Of a stretch of 64,000 nucleotides of DNA, positions 40,471 to 50,397 are shown piece by piece; within the stretch, counting starts at the first letter, position 1; each line of letters opens with the position of its first letter. Source of the DNA: Candidatus Saccharibacteria bacterium 49-20. GTDB taxonomy: Bacteria > Patescibacteriota > Saccharimonadia > Saccharimonadales > Saccharimonadaceae. The stretch is from NCBI GenBank assembly GCA_001897295.1, contig MKSN01000001.1, positions 565,417 to 629,416 of the forward strand. Reading direction: 5' to 3'. The position numbers were made by a program, and so were the translations under genes. The notes under the pieces were generated by a model. It saw nothing but the letters and a program-made list of their open reading frames with translations, made no database searches and was not told the origin of the DNA.

Positions 40471-40497
40471 AAAACCCACCAAAAAGGTGGGCTTTTG
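40471..40497. terminator. terminator after the 168-residue membrane protein gene
   Basis: AAAACCCACC and GGTGGGCTTTT pair around five A residues; strong T-run on the minus strand. Confidence 0.85.
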
Positions 40498-40514
40498 TAT
40501 GTTTTACGTACAGT

Positions 40515-41021
40515 CTACTGCTTGTAGTTCTTAATCGCTTCAGACACCTTGCTGTCTGACTTGAGGTTTTCCCAGAAAAGAACTTGGGTGTTATTGAGTT
40601 GCATTTCATCACGTGGACCATGTAACTCGTTACCAAGCTTGATAAGCTGCACATTGCTATCAGTTGCAGAATTTGTCGTGCTTTTCTTATCGGTAGTGCC
40701 CGCTTGCTGAACATCGCTGTCTACCTGCAGGTAATAGATGTTTGTCAAAGTAAGATAATTACCATCGGCGTTTTGTAGCTTACCAAAGTAAACCTGTCCG
40801 TTGGTGAGGAATACCGCTTGATAGTCATCTTTGTTGATTTTCGCACTTTTGTTGTTCATGCTACTTAAAAGAAGCATAGTAGTCACTGCGAGGATTGCGA
40901 CAATCACGACGCTTACTACAGCGACAATGACTACCTTTTTAATACCTTTTTGCTTTGCAGCACCTTGCTTACGGCCATTGTGAGCACCAGAAGGGCGCTC
41001 CGCCTCTTGCTTATAATCCAT
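40515..41021 (-). CDS. single-span membrane protein with small beta domain
   Basis: 168 residues from ATG at 41021 (GGGGAG four bases upstream). A basic N-terminus precedes one membrane helix (VVIVAVVSVVIVAILAVTTML). The outside part repeats the layout YQAVFLTNGQVYFGKLQNADG, YLTLTNIYYL and later LIKLGNELHGPRDEMQL, VLFWENL. It follows the giant surface protein gene by about 100 bases on the same strand. Unknown role. Confidence 0.7.
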   Translation of the reverse strand: MDYKQEAERPSGAHNGRKQGAAKQKGIKKVVIVAVVSVVIVAILAVTTMLLLSSMNNKSAKINKDDYQAVFLTNGQVYFGKLQNADGNYLTLTNIYYLQVDSDVQQAGTTDKKSTTNSATDSNVQLIKLGNELHGPRDEMQLNNTQVLFWENLKSDSKVSEAIKNYKQ

Positions 41022-41126
41022 TCAACTCCCCTCCAATTGTTTGTCGATTCGAATTTAGTTAACTTCTCGATTATAGCAAAGCGCTTATGATACGCCAATA
41101 TACTTTCAGAATAAATTACGCACTTG

Positions 41127-44100
41127 CTATTGAACGATGAAGTAATCGAAGACGTAAGTCGTATTAGGGGCGAGTGCCTGTGAAGTACCCAGCGAGAAGC
41201 CAGTAGTTGTTTTATCCGATGGGTATATACGTGCATTCGCGCTGCTGTCATTTTGCGCAGTAATGAGTACTCGTGGAGACTTGCCATATGTGCGGCTAAA
41301 TACGAGATCCGCGAGACTACCTGTGCTCACTCCAGATCCAGTTGTTACAGTGATTGTACCTGCGGTATCGTTACCGTCCACTTGAACATTCGCACCTGCT
41401 CCCGCTGCCGCGCCAATGCTGTAATTAGGCGCTCCGCCACCCGTGATGATGTGTCCGTTCACTACGATGTTTGCCTGGAAGGTTGCGGTGCCGCTTACGG
41501 TCAGGGTAGTAAGCGTAGTGTGTCCTGATATATTAAGTGAGCCAAAGCTACCGGATTGCGCCTGAAGGTTATCACCATTAACAGGGCTCCAGTACATAAG
41601 GTTGACGAATACTTCGATTGAACCTTGTCCATTACCACTAAATGACTCGACCGCAGTACCTACAATCATGCCGGCGGTAGTCGCTTTCTTACCTACACCC
41701 GCAACACTTGAAATGGTCACCTTGTCGCCTACATTAATTGGGCCACCTTCTCCGTTCACCTTTACCGGTACGCGTCCGGTAAGGGCGATTGGGTATCCAT
41801 CAGGGACTTGCGCGGTACCAAGCGTTTGGCCAGGCGCGGTTGATACAACACCCATAAGCTTCTCACGATCCGCTTCGCTTGTTGCACGCACAACCGACGT
41901 TGCAGAAAGTCCTGAGGCCATTACGATTTCAGCAGGCTGAAGAGCTTGTGGCGAACTATAGTTTTCCGCGAGATCGGAGTTGTTTGTTGCACAGCTCGCC
42001 TGTACCAAGATTCCACCCTCGAAGCGTGGTGCTCCAAGTGTTTGGTTTCCGTTTCCACACGTCAAGCTAATACCGTCTGAGTTGTTAACCCTAAAGCCAG
42101 TAAGTGATTTAATGCGACCGTTTACAATCAGTTGCGCACTTCCGTCGGTGTTAGTCGTTCCAACACGTACCCACTTATTTACGCTTGGTGAAAAATCGAT
42201 ATTACCATCTTGGCTGATGCCTATCATAGTACTACCCTGCTTCACAATGTTGATGCCGAAGTTATCTGTCGTTCCCATCGTTAAGGTACCGTTGAACGCA
42301 TTTCCACCCTGTACAAGTGCCTGTCCAGCGGAACCACCAGTCGAACAGTTGCCTCCGGTAATAATTCCACCACTTACCACAGCATTCTGAATGTACCCAC
42401 TACACTGTGCGATTGTCACACCACTCACGCTACCAACCTTGAATCCAGTAAGTGACTTTACGCGTCCGTTAACGATGAGGTCAGCTTCGCTGTCAGCTGA
42501 GGCAGATGTAGTGTTAATGAATACGAACTTTCCTGTCATTGGCGTGACGATAATATTTCCGTCATTTGGCATCGCAATGCGGTTTTGGTTGTTCTGAATG
42601 ATATTCAATGCTTGGTTGTCTGTGACACCAAGTGTTGCAGTTGCGTTGAATGCGTTACCACCTTGAATGAATGAGTTATTTGCACCACCACCGTTACTAC
42701 AAGTTTGGAAACCAAGTGTATTTGTCGCGGTATACGCAAGACACTGACCAACCGTTGCACCTGAAGTGAACGCCTTCTGTACGACGCCGCTCGCATCCGT
42801 GTAGAGCACGCCCATTGCTGCGTTTCCAATCGTTACCGAGCCACTCATTGTTGTTGCGCCCTGAAGGGTCGTTGCCCCAGCAAAGGTCTTATTGCCCGCA
42901 AAGGTTTGCGCGCCCGTTCCCATCAAGCCTGGCGCTGATGCAGTTGCCGTCTGGAGGTATACTGTATTGCCACTGATTACCGCTCCGTTTGCAGACGCTG
43001 TTTGAGAGTCGATCGTTCCTACGACAGACACGCCGCCCGTATCATCAGCACAACTCAGTAGTCCCGCTGCATTGGTGGTAAGTTTACCGCCGTTTGCAGA
43101 AGTGTTACAAGTTACGCCCGAAAGTGTAATGCTTCCAGTGCCTGGGTTGATAACTACACCACCAGAACCGCTGCCTGCAATGGTAATTGCCTGATTTGTG
43201 CCGCCCGCCATCAAACTCAACGCGCTTGCGCTCTGAATACTATTTGAACTAAGTGTGAGTCCGTTAATTGAACCCGCCGCAGTAACAGTTCCTGCAAGGT
43301 AGAGATTTCGGAATGCGAGTGCCGAGGTTCCGATGTCGATAGAGTTGTTTACACCTGGGCGAAGCACATCGTTGATTGCAACATTAGAAAGGTTCGAGAG
43401 TGATGCGTTCGCTCCTGTTGGTGCGCTTGAACCAGGACACGCCTGGAATGCAGTGCCGGTGCCAGATCCAGTGCTCATAAGACAAAGCCCATTCTGAGTA
43501 GTTGCTCCAGCGCTATCTAGTTTAAGGAGTTGTCCATTTCCATTAAAGCTATTGCCCTGCAGGGTCACATTTGCGCTCAGACGAGCATCCGCAACGTTTC
43601 CGGTTGCAAGATTAGAGGCATCAAGGTTGGTTACCCCAGCTCCGTTACCGCTAATCGTTGTTGCGCTCAACTGACCACCTACAGATACGGCCGTACCTGA
43701 TTGTGAGATAACTGAATTCGTAATTTGGTTTGCAGCGACGTCAAACATCGCGACGACGCCTGCAGTTTGAGCCGTGCCAGAAGAAATATTTCCGCCGACA
43801 GGACATGCCTGGAATGAAGGTGCACCGGTAACGTTACCCATCAAACAAAGGCCAGCCGCAGCATCGTTACTTACTGAAATACCAGAGGTTCCGTTACCAA
43901 GAAGTACGCGGTTTGCTGCGAATGTCGTCCTTCCAGTACCGCCGTTTGCGACGCTTAGTGGGCTTCCCAGGGTCAGACCTGCAAAGGTTGGCGATGATGT
44001 CGTACTGATATCTTGAACTGTGTTAACTATACCGTTAGTGACGCTAAGATTTGTCGAGTTAAAGGCTGCAAGACCCTTGATAGTATCGGTTGCATCCCTA

Positions 44101-47100
44101 ATAGTCACACTGCTTCCGCTCGTCAGGATACTGCTTGCAGTAGTAGAGTTAATCGTTACCGCACCATTAAGGCCGTTTACGCTTGTGACACCGCCCGTAC
44201 CTGGACAGCTTGCAAATGTTAGCACACCACCCGTACCGGATACCAGACATTGTCCAGCGGTAGTCGTCCCAACAGTGGTGACAGCGCTCGTACCTTGGCC
44301 TACAAGAATGCCGTTTGTAGTGAAACTTCCCGCACCAGTACCACCGTTCGTGACGCCAAGGGCGCTTGAAAGCGTAAGGCCTGCAAAGGTTGGGCTTGAG
44401 GTTGTTGCAATATTTTGCACGGTATTCACCGCACCATTCGTGACGATGAAGTTACCGCCGTTGAATGAAGCGAGACCCTTAGTCGTGTACGACGCATCGC
44501 GGACCGTAATAGCACCACCGGTTGTCGTGATACTTGAAGGATCAACCCCAGCGATAGTCACAACACCCGTAGAACCGTTCAAGCTGTTTACCACGTCAGT
44601 ACCAGGACAGTCGAGGAATGAAAGTGCACCACCTGCGCCCGACACAAGACACTTACCCGCTACCGATGTACCGAGTGTTGATACCGCACTTGAGCCATTA
44701 CCAATCACAAGGCTTCCCGCCGCAAGAGTTGAGCGTCCAGTACCGCCGCTCCCCACTCCAAGAGGCGTGGTGAGAGTCAGCCCCGCAAACGTTGGCGCTG
44801 CCGTAGTGTTGATACTTTGTACAGTTGAAACGCTACCGTTCGTCACTACAAGGCTATCGGTATTGAAGGATGCGAGACCCTTAATTGCCGAGGTTGCATC
44901 TTGAATGCGGATATTATTGCCGCTGACGAGAAGGCTTGAAGGTGTCACAGTGTCAATTGTCACGACATTACTCAAGCCGTTCAAGCTTGTCACGCCACCC
45001 GCGCCAGGACAACTCGCGAAGCTCAACACTCCTCCGGTCCCTGATACCAAACATTGCCCTGCAGTGGTCGTACCGACCGTCGTAACCGCACTTGTCCCCT
45101 GCCCTACAACGACACCGTTCGTTGCGAGGCTCGCACGTCCCGTACCTCCGCTTACAACACCCAGCGCAGCTGATAAGTTAAGGCCAGCAAACGTTGGAGT
45201 TGAACTTGTCGTAATGTTCTGTGCGGTGTTCACTGCACCGTTTACGATAGTAAGGTTATTGCCATCGAATGAAGCGAGACCCTTAATTGCCGAGGTTGCG
45301 TCTTGAATGCGGATATTATTGCCGCTGACGAGAAGGCTTGAAGAAGTGGTGGTATCAAGCGTGACGTCACCGTTAAGGCTGTTAAGAGTACGGACTCCGT
45401 CTGAACCTGGACAAGCTTGGAAGCTCGGCGCACCACTAGAATTGCCGACTAAACACTGTCCCGCTCCCGCAGCATTGCTGACCGCGATCCCAGCGGTACC
45501 ATTACCAAGAAGCACGCGGTTTGCAACAAGAGAAGATTGACCTGTACCACCCTGTGCAACAGAAAGTGCAGTTGTGAGGCCGCTAAGTGAGGTGATATCG
45601 CTGTTCGCGCCACGCGCTGCCGCACCCAAGCTCGTACGCGCACCGCTCGCAGTTGTCGAGCCAGTTCCTCCGCTCGCAACACCTAATGCAGTCGACAAAC
45701 TAAGGCCGTTGAACGATGGTGTTGATGAAGTGCTAATGTCTTGCACCGTATTCACTACACCGCTTGTCACCGTAAGGTTTGAGCTATTAAATGCAGCAAG
45801 ACCCTTAATTGATGCCGTCGCATCTTGGATACGAATATTATTTCCCGTGACCGAAAGACTACTTGGAGACACGGTGTCGATAGTCACCGTACCATTAAGG
45901 CCGTTCAAAAAGTTTACGACTGAGGTTCCAGGACAGGCAACAAACACAAGGTTACTGCTTGAATCTGACGCGAGACACTCGCTGGCTCCAGTTGGTGCGA
46001 GGATATCAACTGCGCTCGTTCCGTTACCTATCAAGAGCCCCTTTGGAAGATTTGAGCGACCCGTTCCCCCACTTGCAACGCTCAGTGGAGTACTTAAGTT
46101 GAGGCCCGCAAAGGTAGGAGTTGCGCCGGTACCAATGTCTTGAATGGTGTTTACGACACCGTTTGAAACAGTAAGGTTTGCACTGTTAAAGGAAGCTATA
46201 CCTTTTCGCGTTGCAGTCGCATCGTTCAGTGTGATTGTAGTGCCTGCAGTGGTCAAAGAATTTGCATCTGAAGCCACAATGGTGAGGTCACCCGTAATGC
46301 CATTCACACTTGAAACTCCCGTTGCGCCGCCACCGCCACCGCCGCTCGTGAGACAGCTTGGGCAAGAAAGGTTGCCGTTTGCATCAAGGCTCAGTGGACC
46401 ACTTGCCGAGATTGCAATAGTGCCACTTGCATTTGGAATTACGATTGTTTTATTGCTTCCGCTAGGAGTCGCGAACGTGAGTGTGTTTGTACTTGCAGCA
46501 CCATTGCTCTTGATGCTTGTAGTCGAACCTTGCAGTGTCAGTGATTGTGTCGTTGCACCGATAATTGCCGCCGCAGTAGGAGTGATGGTATTGACACTTA
46601 GTGCGCCTCCGATTGATACCGTTGATCCATTATCTGTAATGATTGAATCACCTATAGCCGATCCGCTCACGAAGCGAGACAGTTTCCCAATAGTTCCACC
46701 AGTAGTCGTCACCCCGCCACCTACACCAACACAGTTACCAGCAGTCGTACACACCTCATAGGTTCCCGCAGCTGCAGTTTGCAAACGATATGTGACATTC
46801 GCGGTTGGATTTTCAAAATCAAGACGTGTTGTGTATGAGCCATTTGTCTGAGAAAGAACTGTTGCAGCACCCTGCAGAGTGAGCGTGCCATTTGCTGCGC
46901 TTACGTTCAGCCCTGATGTCGATGTAATAGCACTCACGGAACCTAATGAGGTAATATCTGTATTTGCACCACTCGCCGCTGCACCTAAGTTACTGCGCGC
47001 GCTCTCGCTATCTGTAGCTCCGGTACCACCGTTCGCCACGGTAAGTGCGCTGCCAAGGTTTAATCCCGCGAATGTAGGAGTGGCACCTGTACCAATATCT

Positions 47101-50100
47101 TGCACGAGGTTTACTGCGCCGTTCGTCACAGTAAAGTTAGCCGCATTAAATGATGCAAGACCCTTACGTGCATTTGTTGCATCGCGAAGCGTAATTGTAG
47201 ATCCAACACTTGCGATACTATTTGGATCAGCGGCATTCAATGTGAGCGCACCCTGAAGACCGTTGAGAGTCGTCACCCCACCCGCACCCGGACATGTCGC
47301 GAAACTCAAAGTTCCGTCAGATGATGACATAAGACATTGGTTTTCAGAGCTCGCTGTTACAGACCCGAGCGTTGCGCTCCCGTTTCCGATAATCACCGAA
47401 TTAGCCGCAAAACTACTCGCACCGGTTCCCCCACTACTTACTGGAAGCGGACTCGTGAGAGATAAGCTCGCAAACGTAGGCGCTGCATTAATTGAAATGT
47501 CCTGTACTGTGTTCACCACTCCATTCGTCACGACGAGGTTTGCGCTATTGAAGGAAGCGAGACCCTTAACTGTATCGGTCGCATCCGCGATTGTGATTGT
47601 AGAACCACTTGAAAGTACACTCGATGCACTCACGCCCTTAACCGTGAGGCTGCCCATAAGCCCGTTAAGGCTTGCAACACCGTTACTTCCCGGACACGTA
47701 GTAAAGGAAAGGTATCCACCAGTACCAGAAATAAGACACTGGCCGGCAGTTGTAGTACCAAGTGTACTCACCGCTGCAGTCCCTTGACCAATCAACAAAC
47801 TGTTTGCCGCAAAACTTTTGACACCCGTACCACCACTTGTGACGCCGAGTGCGCCCGTAAGTGAGAGGCCTTCAAAGAGTGGCGTTGCAGCCGTGCCAAT
47901 ATCTTGCACCGTATTTACTGCGCCGTTTGTGACGCTAAAGTTGCTGCCATTGAATGACGCGAGTCCCTTATTTGCATACGACGCGTCACGAATAGAAATT
48001 GTCGTGCCAGTCGTAGTGATACTAGAAGGGTCCGCGGCCGTAATTGTGAGTGCACCACTTTGACCATTTAATGTATTCACCACTTCTGCGCCTGGGCAGG
48101 TCACGAAGCTTAAAGTTCCGCCCACACCAGATGCAAGACAGAGGCCGGCGCTTGGTGCAGTCAACATAGATACCGCACCTGTGCCATTTCCGATAAGCAA
48201 GCTGTTTGCGGTGAGCGTAGCACGCCCCGTACCACCGCTCGCAACAGAAAGGGCTGAGTCAAGAGAAAGTCCCGCGAAACTAGGCGTTGCAGTTGTATTA
48301 ATATTTTGTACAGTATTCACAACTCCGTTTGTCACCACCAGGTTGTCACCGTTGAACGAAGCAAGCCCCTTTACGGTGTCACTGGCGTCCCTAATGGTAA
48401 TAACACTACCAGACTGAGACAAGCTCGATGCACTCACGGTACTAAGGCTGACTGCACCCGTTGCACCATTCAAGCTCAATACACCACTCGCACCTGGACA
48501 TGTCGAGAAGCCAAGGACACCTGCAGTGCCAGACACGAGACACTGGCCTTCAACAGTTGTACCCACAGTACTTAAGGCTGCACCACCCTGCCCCACAAGC
48601 AGTGAGTTTGCGGCAAATGTTGCACGCCCCGTACCACCGCTTCCAACACTCAATGAAGACGATAAGTTGAGCCCTGCAAACGTTGGCGTTGCGCCGATAT
48701 TAATATCTTGAATCGTGTTCACGCTTCCGTTCAAGACACTAAAGTTAGCACTACTAAACGACGCGAGCCCCTTTGTCGTGTAAGAGGCATCTCGGATGAC
48801 AATTGTGCTTCCAGTTGCATCAATACTTGAAGGATCGACGCCAGTAATTGTCACTGTGCCGCTCTTGCCATTCACTGAAGTAACACCGCCCGCACCTGGA
48901 CATGCCTGGAAACTGACGACACCGCCCGCACCCGAGACAAGACATTGGTTCATTGCAGATGCATTTACTGCAGAAATCGCCGCAGTACCGTTACCTATTA
49001 GGACGCCATTTTGCGTAAGTGTCTTCGCACCGGTACCACCTTGTGCGACCGAAAGCGCCGTCGTGAGACCTGAGAGTGAGGTGATGTCGGTGTTCGCGCC
49101 ACTTTCCGCAGCACCAAGGTTGACTCGCGCACCCGCTACAGTCGACGCACCCGTACCACCATTAGCAACTGTCAATGCGTTAGTGAGGGTAAGCCCTGCG
49201 AACGTTGGTGATGAAGTGGTTGCAATATTTTGTGGCAACGAAAGAGTTAACGTGCCACTTCCACTTACATTTATTTGATTCGCAGTACCTACTAAATTAT
49301 TAACTGCAGTTGTTGCAACAATCTGACCACCGTTTACAGCGAGACCAGCACCAAGGCTCACCGTACCTGTAAGACCTGAGATTGAATTGACAAGGCTCGG
49401 CACTCCGGTCACCTGCGTGAAATTAATACTTCCGTTTAATATCGCACCTGACTGGTCAACGACAAACTTATTGGTTGCATTTGTACCTGTTGAAATTTGA
49501 ATAAGATTACCAAGCCCAGTCTTATTAAATGCAATCGATGCATTATTGCTCGAGTCTTCTTGTGTGGAAGTTGGTGCAAGTGCAACAGTCCCCCCGGCAC
49601 CCGATCCAGCATAGCTAATTGTGTAGGCACCACCGCCATTGTTTGCAACAACTAGGTCTGCACTACCAGAAATCAGCTGAGTAATTCCTGTGTTCACGAG
49701 TGTCCCATTACTAATACTAAGTCCAGAGCCAAGTGATACGTTACCATTCTGGCCACCCAAGCTTGTGACACCCGTGTTGTTAATAGTTGTGCCCGTCACA
49801 TCAATACCCGCACCGCTGACAAACTGCACATTGCCCGCCCGACCCTGCACAGTGAGTACACCATTATTTAAGATGCTTGTTCCCGCAATCGTAATGCCAT
49901 CTGAACCCGTCAACACGACATTACCTGACTGACCCTGGAGCGTAAGCACACCTTCAGGGCGGCTGACGATTCGCGCGGTTTCTTGCTGCAAACGAGTAAT
50001 GTCGACTCGAGCGGTTGCAAGGCCGCCTGATATATTAGCCGCCGAACGACCATCATAGTAATAAAGATTGTTATCGCTTGCAGTATAGAGTTCACCCGTG

Positions 50101-50396
50101 CGCAAACCGGAAGGATTAGTGACCGGTGTCAGTTGAAGTGATGAACTCGAGAGGCCATCGATGATACTCACATTACCTGTAACTTTAAGATCACCTCCAA
50201 TTACCTGCTTTGTACCTGAAGATGGTGTGTCGAGCACCTCTAGGCTCTTAAGACCTTTCAGGCTTGTCACCGACTGCTCAGCACCTTTATTTACATCCTT
50301 TGTACTTGCACTCCACAAGTACAGCCCTAGGGCTGCAAAGATAACGACAAATATCCCTAATGAGACAAAGACTGGAAAGAGCGCCTTGCGATTCAT
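41127..50396 (-). CDS. giant repetitive surface protein, phage-fibre-like
   Basis: 3,089 residues, the largest gene here, from ATG at 50396 (GAGG ten bases upstream; stop of the previous gene one base before). One N-terminal membrane helix (PVFVSLGIFVVIFAALGLYLW) anchors it. The body holds about eleven repeats of roughly 134 residues, each with a GGTG block as in phage tail fibres (LSVASGGTGR), a cysteine pair (QCLVSG ... CPG, 14-15 residues apart) and IRDASYTTKGLASFN. A region near its middle differs. The C-terminal 300 residues hold SDLAENYSSP, a domain shared with the 50398-51171 protein, and a fibre-like tip (NARIYPSDKTTTGFSL). Probably a long external fibre or adhesin. Confidence 0.9.
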   Translation of the reverse strand: MNRKALFPVFVSLGIFVVIFAALGLYLWSASTKDVNKGAEQSVTSLKGLKSLEVLDTPSSGTKQVIGGDLKVTGNVSIIDGLSSSSLQLTPVTNPSGLRTGELYTASDNNLYYYDGRSAANISGGLATARVDITRLQQETARIVSRPEGVLTLQGQSGNVVLTGSDGITIAGTSILNNGVLTVQGRAGNVQFVSGAGIDVTGTTINNTGVTSLGGQNGNVSLGSGLSISNGTLVNTGITQLISGSADLVVANNGGGAYTISYAGSGAGGTVALAPTSTQEDSSNNASIAFNKTGLGNLIQISTGTNATNKFVVDQSGAILNGSINFTQVTGVPSLVNSISGLTGTVSLGAGLAVNGGQIVATTAVNNLVGTANQINVSGSGTLTLSLPQNIATTSSPTFAGLTLTNALTVANGGTGASTVAGARVNLGAAESGANTDITSLSGLTTALSVAQGGTGAKTLTQNGVLIGNGTAAISAVNASAMNQCLVSGAGGVVSFQACPGAGGVTSVNGKSGTVTITGVDPSSIDATGSTIVIRDASYTTKGLASFSSANFSVLNGSVNTIQDINIGATPTFAGLNLSSSLSVGSGGTGRATFAANSLLVGQGGAALSTVGTTVEGQCLVSGTAGVLGFSTCPGASGVLSLNGATGAVSLSTVSASSLSQSGSVITIRDASDTVKGLASFNGDNLVVTNGVVNTVQNINTTATPSFAGLSLDSALSVASGGTGRATLTANSLLIGNGTGAVSMLTAPSAGLCLASGVGGTLSFVTCPGAEVVNTLNGQSGALTITAADPSSITTTGTTISIRDASYANKGLASFNGSNFSVTNGAVNTVQDIGTAATPLFEGLSLTGALGVTSGGTGVKSFAANSLLIGQGTAAVSTLGTTTAGQCLISGTGGYLSFTTCPGSNGVASLNGLMGSLTVKGVSASSVLSSGSTITIADATDTVKGLASFNSANLVVTNGVVNTVQDISINAAPTFASLSLTSPLPVSSGGTGASSFAANSVIIGNGSATLGSVTASSENQCLMSSSDGTLSFATCPGAGGVTTLNGLQGALTLNAADPNSIASVGSTITLRDATNARKGLASFNAANFTVTNGAVNLVQDIGTGATPTFAGLNLGSALTVANGGTGATDSESARSNLGAAASGANTDITSLGSVSAITSTSGLNVSAANGTLTLQGAATVLSQTNGSYTTRLDFENPTANVTYRLQTAAAGTYEVCTTAGNCVGVGGGVTTTGGTIGKLSRFVSGSAIGDSIITDNGSTVSIGGALSVNTITPTAAAIIGATTQSLTLQGSTTSIKSNGAASTNTLTFATPSGSNKTIVIPNASGTIAISASGPLSLDANGNLSCPSCLTSGGGGGGATGVSSVNGITGDLTIVASDANSLTTAGTTITLNDATATRKGIASFNSANLTVSNGVVNTIQDIGTGATPTFAGLNLSTPLSVASGGTGRSNLPKGLLIGNGTSAVDILAPTGASECLASDSSSNLVFVACPGTSVVNFLNGLNGTVTIDTVSPSSLSVTGNNIRIQDATASIKGLAAFNSSNLTVTSGVVNTVQDISTSSTPSFNGLSLSTALGVASGGTGSTTASGARTSLGAAARGANSDITSLSGLTTALSVAQGGTGQSSLVANRVLLGNGTAGIAVSNAAGAGQCLVGNSSGAPSFQACPGSDGVRTLNSLNGDVTLDTTTSSSLLVSGNNIRIQDATSAIKGLASFDGNNLTIVNGAVNTAQNITTSSTPTFAGLNLSAALGVVSGGTGRASLATNGVVVGQGTSAVTTVGTTTAGQCLVSGTGGVLSFASCPGAGGVTSLNGLSNVVTIDTVTPSSLLVSGNNIRIQDATSAIKGLASFNTDSLVVTNGSVSTVQSINTTAAPTFAGLTLTTPLGVGSGGTGRSTLAAGSLVIGNGSSAVSTLGTSVAGKCLVSGAGGALSFLDCPGTDVVNSLNGSTGVVTIAGVDPSSITTTGGAITVRDASYTTKGLASFNGGNFIVTNGAVNTVQNIATTSSPTFAGLTLSSALGVTNGGTGAGSFTTNGILVGQGTSAVTTVGTTTAGQCLVSGTGGVLTFASCPGTGGVTSVNGLNGAVTINSTTASSILTSGSSVTIRDATDTIKGLAAFNSTNLSVTNGIVNTVQDISTTSSPTFAGLTLGSPLSVANGGTGRTTFAANRVLLGNGTSGISVSNDAAAGLCLMGNVTGAPSFQACPVGGNISSGTAQTAGVVAMFDVAANQITNSVISQSGTAVSVGGQLSATTISGNGAGVTNLDASNLATGNVADARLSANVTLQGNSFNGNGQLLKLDSAGATTQNGLCLMSTGSGTGTAFQACPGSSAPTGANASLSNLSNVAINDVLRPGVNNSIDIGTSALAFRNLYLAGTVTAAGSINGLTLSSNSIQSASALSLMAGGTNQAITIAGSGSGGVVINPGTGSITLSGVTCNTSANGGKLTTNAAGLLSCADDTGGVSVVGTIDSQTASANGAVISGNTVYLQTATASAPGLMGTGAQTFAGNKTFAGATTLQGATTMSGSVTIGNAAMGVLYTDASGVVQKAFTSGATVGQCLAYTATNTLGFQTCSNGGGANNSFIQGGNAFNATATLGVTDNQALNIIQNNQNRIAMPNDGNIIVTPMTGKFVFINTTSASADSEADLIVNGRVKSLTGFKVGSVSGVTIAQCSGYIQNAVVSGGIITGGNCSTGGSAGQALVQGGNAFNGTLTMGTTDNFGINIVKQGSTMIGISQDGNIDFSPSVNKWVRVGTTNTDGSAQLIVNGRIKSLTGFRVNNSDGISLTCGNGNQTLGAPRFEGGILVQASCATNNSDLAENYSSPQALQPAEIVMASGLSATSVVRATSEADREKLMGVVSTAPGQTLGTAQVPDGYPIALTGRVPVKVNGEGGPINVGDKVTISSVAGVGKKATTAGMIVGTAVESFSGNGQGSIEVFVNLMYWSPVNGDNLQAQSGSFGSLNISGHTTLTTLTVSGTATFQANIVVNGHIITGGGAPNYSIGAAAGAGANVQVDGNDTAGTITVTTGSGVSTGSLADLVFSRTYGKSPRVLITAQNDSSANARIYPSDKTTTGFSLGTSQALAPNTTYVFDYFIVQ
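44871..45340 (-). repeat. near-identical DNA repeats within the giant gene
   Basis: About 70 bases around 44871-44942 recur almost exactly at 45273-45344 (one to two mismatches), 402 bases apart, which equals one 134-codon repeat. Elsewhere in the gene the repeats are more diverged. Confidence 0.65.
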
Positions 50397-50397
50397 A

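Noticed and set aside
44020..44904. Long plus-strand reading frames opposite the giant gene (for example 44020-44904, 45574-46143, 46144-46761)
   Set aside because: They mirror the repeats on the other strand, have no promoter or ribosome-binding site, and give Pro/Val-rich sequences with no domain.
41127..50396. Tandem repeats that might suggest a CRISPR array
   Set aside because: The unit is 402 bases, in frame and fully coding; no short direct repeats with unique spacers.
41127..50396. Prophage origin of the fibre-like gene
   Set aside because: No other phage genes, integrase or attachment site nearby; the protein has its own membrane anchor and cell-type neighbours.
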